Positions 22,304-24,473 of a DNA stretch of 24,473 nt are shown in pieces. The number at the start of each line of letters is the position of its first letter. Position 1 is the stretch's first letter. The stretch lies in NCBI GenBank assembly GCA_902491395.1, contig CABUHO010000029.1, forward strand, positions 1 to 24,473, written 5' to 3'. This stretch comes from an uncultured Collinsella sp. Its GTDB lineage: Bacteria; Actinomycetota; Coriobacteriia; Coriobacteriales; Coriobacteriaceae. The position numbers and the translations under genes are program-made. The notes under the pieces are model-generated. The model saw only the letters and a list, made by a program, of their open reading frames with translations. It had not been told where the DNA came from and ran no database searches.

Positions 22304-23521
22304 ATGATGACGGCGGCATCCAACAATTCAATGCAACTTGAGGGAAAAACGATCCTGCTGGGTATTACCGGCGGGATCGCCGCCTATAAGTCGTGCAATA
22401 TCGTGCGCCTGCTGCAAAAGCGCGGCGCGCGCGTCAAGGTCGTTATGAGCGAGCATGCCACCGAGTTTGTGGGCCCGCTCACCTTCCGAGCGCTCACCAA
22501 CGAGCCTGTTGCCGTTGGTCTATTCGACGACCCCTCCGACCCCATTCACCACATTTCGCTGGCGCAGGAGCCCGATCTGGTGGTCGTGGCGCCCGCGACG
22601 GCCAATATCATCGCCAAGATGGCAAACGGTATCGCCGATGACCTCATCTCCACCACGCTGCTTGCCACGCCGCGCCCCATCGTGATCGCCCCTGCCATGA
22701 ACAACGGCATGTGGAAGGCGCCGGCGACGCAGGCCAACATGGCCACGCTGCGCGACCGTGGCGTCCATGTGGTAGGACCCGGTAGTGGCTACCTTGCCTG
22801 CGGCGACGTGGACACGGGACGCATGAGCGAGCCCGAGGACACCGTTAAGGCCGTCTGCGAGGTGCTCAACCCCGCGCCCCAGGACCTTGCGGGCAAGCGC
22901 ATCGTAATCACCGCCGGCCCCACGCACGAGCCGATCGACCCCGTGCGCTTTATTGGCAACCGGTCGTCGGGCAAGATGGGCATCGCCCTGGCGGGGGAGG
23001 CTGCTCGCCGCGGCGCTGCGGTCACGCTTGTGCTGGGACCGACATCGCTCGATGTCCCCCGCGGCGTGGAGTGCGTGCGCGTGCAGACCGCCGCAGAGAT
23101 GCTGCAGGCGGCGCTGAGCGCCTTTCAGACGGCCGATGCGGCCATTTGTGCGGCTGCCGTCGCTGACTACACGCCCGCAGCCCCTGCCGACCATAAGCTC
23201 AAAAAGGCCAACGAGCGCCTGGATCGCATCGAACTGGTCGAGACGGTCGATATCTTGGCCGAGCTTTCGCGCCAAAAGGGAGAGCGGTGCGTGATCGGCT
23301 TTGCGGCCGAGACCGATAACGTCGTGGAGTACGCGCAGCGAAAGCTCGCCCGCAAGGGTTGCGATGCCATTATCGCCAACGATGTCTCGCGCGCCGATTC
23401 GGGCTTTGGAACCGATACTAACAAGGCCTGGATCGTGAGCACAGCGGGCACGCAAGAACTTCCCGTTCTAACAAAACCCCAGCTCGCAGATACAATTTTG
23501 GACTTGCTTCAAAATTTGTAA
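22304..23521 (+). CDS. coaBC: Bifunctional phosphopantothenoylcysteine decarboxylase/synthetase
   Basis: The 405-aa protein starts at ATG 22304, directly after the previous stop, with AAGGAAG at 22291-22297; ATG 22307 is also possible. The CoaC part (about 10-190) has GITGGIAAYKS, HHISLA, APATANIIAKMANGIADDL, APAMNNGMW and the active-site C166 in LACGDVDTGRM. The CoaB part (about 200-400) has ITAGPTHEPIDPVRFIGNRSSG, AAVADYTP, the KLKK lysine block and GFAAET. (The longest block is at residues about 203-224.) It joins cysteine to phosphopantothenate using CTP and then decarboxylates, two steps in coenzyme A synthesis. It is the last protein gene of the array. Confidence 0.96.
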   Translation: MMTAASNNSMQLEGKTILLGITGGIAAYKSCNIVRLLQKRGARVKVVMSEHATEFVGPLTFRALTNEPVAVGLFDDPSDPIHHISLAQEPDLVVVAPATANIIAKMANGIADDLISTTLLATPRPIVIAPAMNNGMWKAPATQANMATLRDRGVHVVGPGSGYLACGDVDTGRMSEPEDTVKAVCEVLNPAPQDLAGKRIVITAGPTHEPIDPVRFIGNRSSGKMGIALAGEAARRGAAVTLVLGPTSLDVPRGVECVRVQTAAEMLQAALSAFQTADAAICAAAVADYTPAAPADHKLKKANERLDRIELVETVDILAELSRQKGERCVIGFAAETDNVVEYAQRKLARKGCDAIIANDVSRADSGFGTDTNKAWIVSTAGTQELPVLTKPQLADTILDLLQNL

Positions 23522-23529
23522 AAAAGTTC

Positions 23530-23559
23530 TTGCACAAGGGCAAAGTTTCGGGTTAATAT
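23530..23559 (+). promoter_or_regulatory. Promoter of tRNA-Pro
   Basis: TTGCAC (23530-23535), a 17-18 bp spacer and TTAATA/TAATAT (23553-23559). The upstream AAAAAAGTTCTTG resembles the tRNA-Val promoter at 3114-3126. Confidence 0.7.
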
Positions 23560-23601
23560 ACTCCCTGTTGCGAGCGAGAGCACAGCAACAAACAAAAGCT
23601 T

Positions 23602-23678
<77 letters not shown>

Positions 23679-23687
23679 GAAGTTTGC

Positions 23688-23717
23688 AGGTCAGGCACCT
23701 AGTGCCTGACCTTTTTT
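23688..23717 (+). terminator. Terminator of tRNA-Pro
   Basis: A perfect 11-bp stem AGGTCAGGCAC / GTGCCTGACCT with a 3-nt loop is followed by a run of six T. Confidence 0.92.
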
Positions 23718-23720
23718 GTT

Positions 23721-23750
23721 TTAAGCAATTGCTTAATTTTGATTAAGCAA
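23721..23750. promoter_or_regulatory. Three TTAAGCAA half-sites
   Basis: TTAAGCAATTGCTTAA (23721-23736) is a perfect 16-bp palindrome and a third TTAAGCAA lies at 23743-23750. The arrangement looks like a regulator binding site, possibly for the candidate RNA at 23851-24090. No regulator is known. Confidence 0.35.
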
Positions 23751-23816
23751 CAGGGTGCCAAAAATCTACCTACGCGATAATCGCCTTTTGCGGTTACTTG
23801 CGCGTTTTGCACACAC

Positions 23817-23844
23817 TTGAGCCGATTTATTAACGCGATATGAA
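23817..23844 (+). promoter_or_regulatory. Possible promoter of the candidate structured RNA
   Basis: TTGAGC (23817-23822), a 16-bp spacer and TATGAA (23839-23844). Transcription would start near 23851, at the base of the first hairpin. The match is moderate and could be chance in this AT-richer stretch. Confidence 0.35.
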
Positions 23845-23850
23845 TCTACA

Positions 23851-24090
23851 TACCCGTAGCTGGTATACAGCCGAGTACGGGCTGAATTTATCGCGGCGAT
23901 TTACACAGATATAGCGACTGTAACGTACAAGCGTGTCGCTGTATTTATTCCAGTAGTTCACTTGATCGGTGGACAAGTGGGCTGTTGCAACGAAACGCCA
24001 AACAGGATGATCTTTCTGCGAGGGCACCGCAGTGATAATGGCGGGGGAATGCGGCAGGCGCTCTGAGAGCCGCTGTATGCCCCCATTTTT
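23851..24090 (+). ncRNA. Candidate structured non-coding RNA
   Basis: Five hairpins stand in a row. H1 is CCCGTA/TACGGG (23853-23858 / 23876-23881) with inner GCTG/CAGC. H2 is AGCGAC/GTCGCT (23913-23918 / 23935-23940). H3 is CACTTG/CAAGTG (23959-23964 / 23974-23979). H4 is CTGCG/CGCAG (24016-24020 / 24028-24032). H5 is GGGGG/CCCCC (24043-24047 / 24080-24084), followed by ATTTTT as a terminator would be. No protein frame here is credible. A promoter-like pair lies just upstream. No known RNA family is recognised; this is inference from structure read by eye. Confidence 0.35.
24043..24090 (+). terminator. Terminator-like hairpin on the + strand
   Basis: The 5-bp GGGGG/CCCCC outer stem encloses a further stem GCTC/GAGC with internal loops and is followed by five T (24086-24090). 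It is a plausible 3' end for the candidate RNA. Confidence 0.5.
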
Positions 24091-24142
24091 CCTCAACCCG
24101 ATTACCTGCGCCACGAACCTCAAATTGTTCGAGCAATCGCCA

Positions 24143-24170
24143 AAAGAAAGGCCCGCGCAGGATTGCACGG
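24143..24170 (-). terminator. Terminator of the minus-strand histidine kinase gene
   Basis: AGGCCCG / CGGGCCT pairs around a 12-nt loop. On the minus strand it is followed by TTCTTTT. It lies downstream of the kinase stop codon and faces the + strand terminator at 24043-24090. Confidence 0.65.
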
Positions 24171-24285
24171 GCCTTACATCAGATCAAATTTGAGCTAGAA
24201 GCACCAAACGGGGCAGACGCGACACCATCTCGTCGCGGCCTCGGCGAGCGACATATCGCAGTCGAGAAAGACATCGAGGAAATCG

Positions 24286-24473
24286 TCAGATCCCGCACAG
24301 GGGGACCGCGATGGTGGCCACCGCACCGCCCGAGGGGCCGTTGGCGAGCGAGACGGAGCCCCCGTGGGCGCTCGCGGCCTCGGAGGCGACGTGGAGGCCG
24401 AGCCCGTAATGGCGGCCTCCGTCGCGCGAGGAGCGGGAGGAGTCGTCTGTGAAGAGGCGCTCGCAGCCGCGTT
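24286..24473 (-). CDS. Sensor histidine kinase, C-terminal fragment (cut by window edge)
   Basis: The minus strand reads through from the window end to TGA at 24286-24288, about 62 residues. The sequence contains the HATPase_c G2-type box HYGLGLHVASEAASAHGG, followed by SVSLANGPSGGAVATIAVPL, the last strand of the ATPase domain, and then stops. F-box-like DDSSRSSRDGG precedes it. This is the ATP-binding end of a two-component sensor kinase; the sensing domain, the His box and the likely response-regulator gene lie beyond the window. Codon use is GC-rich like the chromosome. Confidence 0.85.
   Translation of the reverse strand, partial: RGCERLFTDDSSRSSRDGGRHYGLGLHVASEAASAHGGSVSLANGPSGGAVATIAVPLCGI

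Noticed and set aside
23830..24168. 112-codon minus-strand frame in the hairpin region
   Set aside because: It shows no family resemblance, an irregular composition with many Arg/Ser/Tyr, and spans five hairpins and a terminator; the structured-RNA reading fits better.

Overview
The window looks like a chromosomal segment from a high-GC member of the Coriobacteriia, most likely a Collinsella relative. The case rests on strong GC bias at third codon positions, consensus AGGAGG ribosome binding sites, and the housekeeping gene order scpA-scpB-rluB-cmk-plsC-ispH-DUF512-der-plsY-gpsA. The genus call is my inference from recalled gene order and protein style; no search was run.

Region 1 (about 1-3290) is accessory. 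A near-perfect nested palindrome over a promoter precedes a tightly packed set: a DUF3990-type (ADP-ribosyltransferase-like) protein, an XRE-type HTH protein that is probably its antitoxin, a 61-aa unknown, and a Doc/Fic-family toxin. A DUF3825 protein and a tRNA-Val(CAC) gene with promoter and terminator follow.

Region 2 (about 3290-6430) is AT-richer and patchy. It holds a lineage-specific protein with a PD-(D/E)xK-like C-terminus, two identical tRNA-Ala(GGC) genes, and a divergent CAT-anticodon tRNA. The most unusual feature is a pair of ~150-nt inverted-repeat-bounded elements. Each lies about 390 nt upstream of a tRNA-Ala gene. They share outer arms and a central GCAGGTAGAT core, but the inner stems differ in sequence while remaining paired.

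Region 3 (6439-23521) is a long, nearly gapless + strand array of housekeeping genes with many 4-nt or stop/start overlaps: ABC-F ATPase, small membrane protein, site-2 protease, ScpA and ScpB (SMC condensin partners), RluB-type pseudouridine synthase, CMP kinase, PlsC, IspH, DUF512 radical-SAM protein, Der GTPase, PlsY, GpsA, Rpe, cysteine desulfurase, Nif3-like protein, coiled-coil zinc-ribbon protein and CoaBC. PlsY, PlsC and GpsA together cover glycerol-3-phosphate synthesis and both acylations leading to phosphatidate. ScpA/ScpB, Cmk, Der and RluB join chromosome segregation, nucleotide supply and ribosome maturation.

Region 4 (23522-24473) holds tRNA-Pro(GGG), then about 600 nt without a convincing protein gene. 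That stretch contains a run of hairpins ending in a + strand terminator-like structure, preceded by a plausible promoter, and so is a candidate structured RNA. A convergent terminator and the C-terminal end of a sensor histidine kinase on the minus strand, cut by the window edge, close the window.
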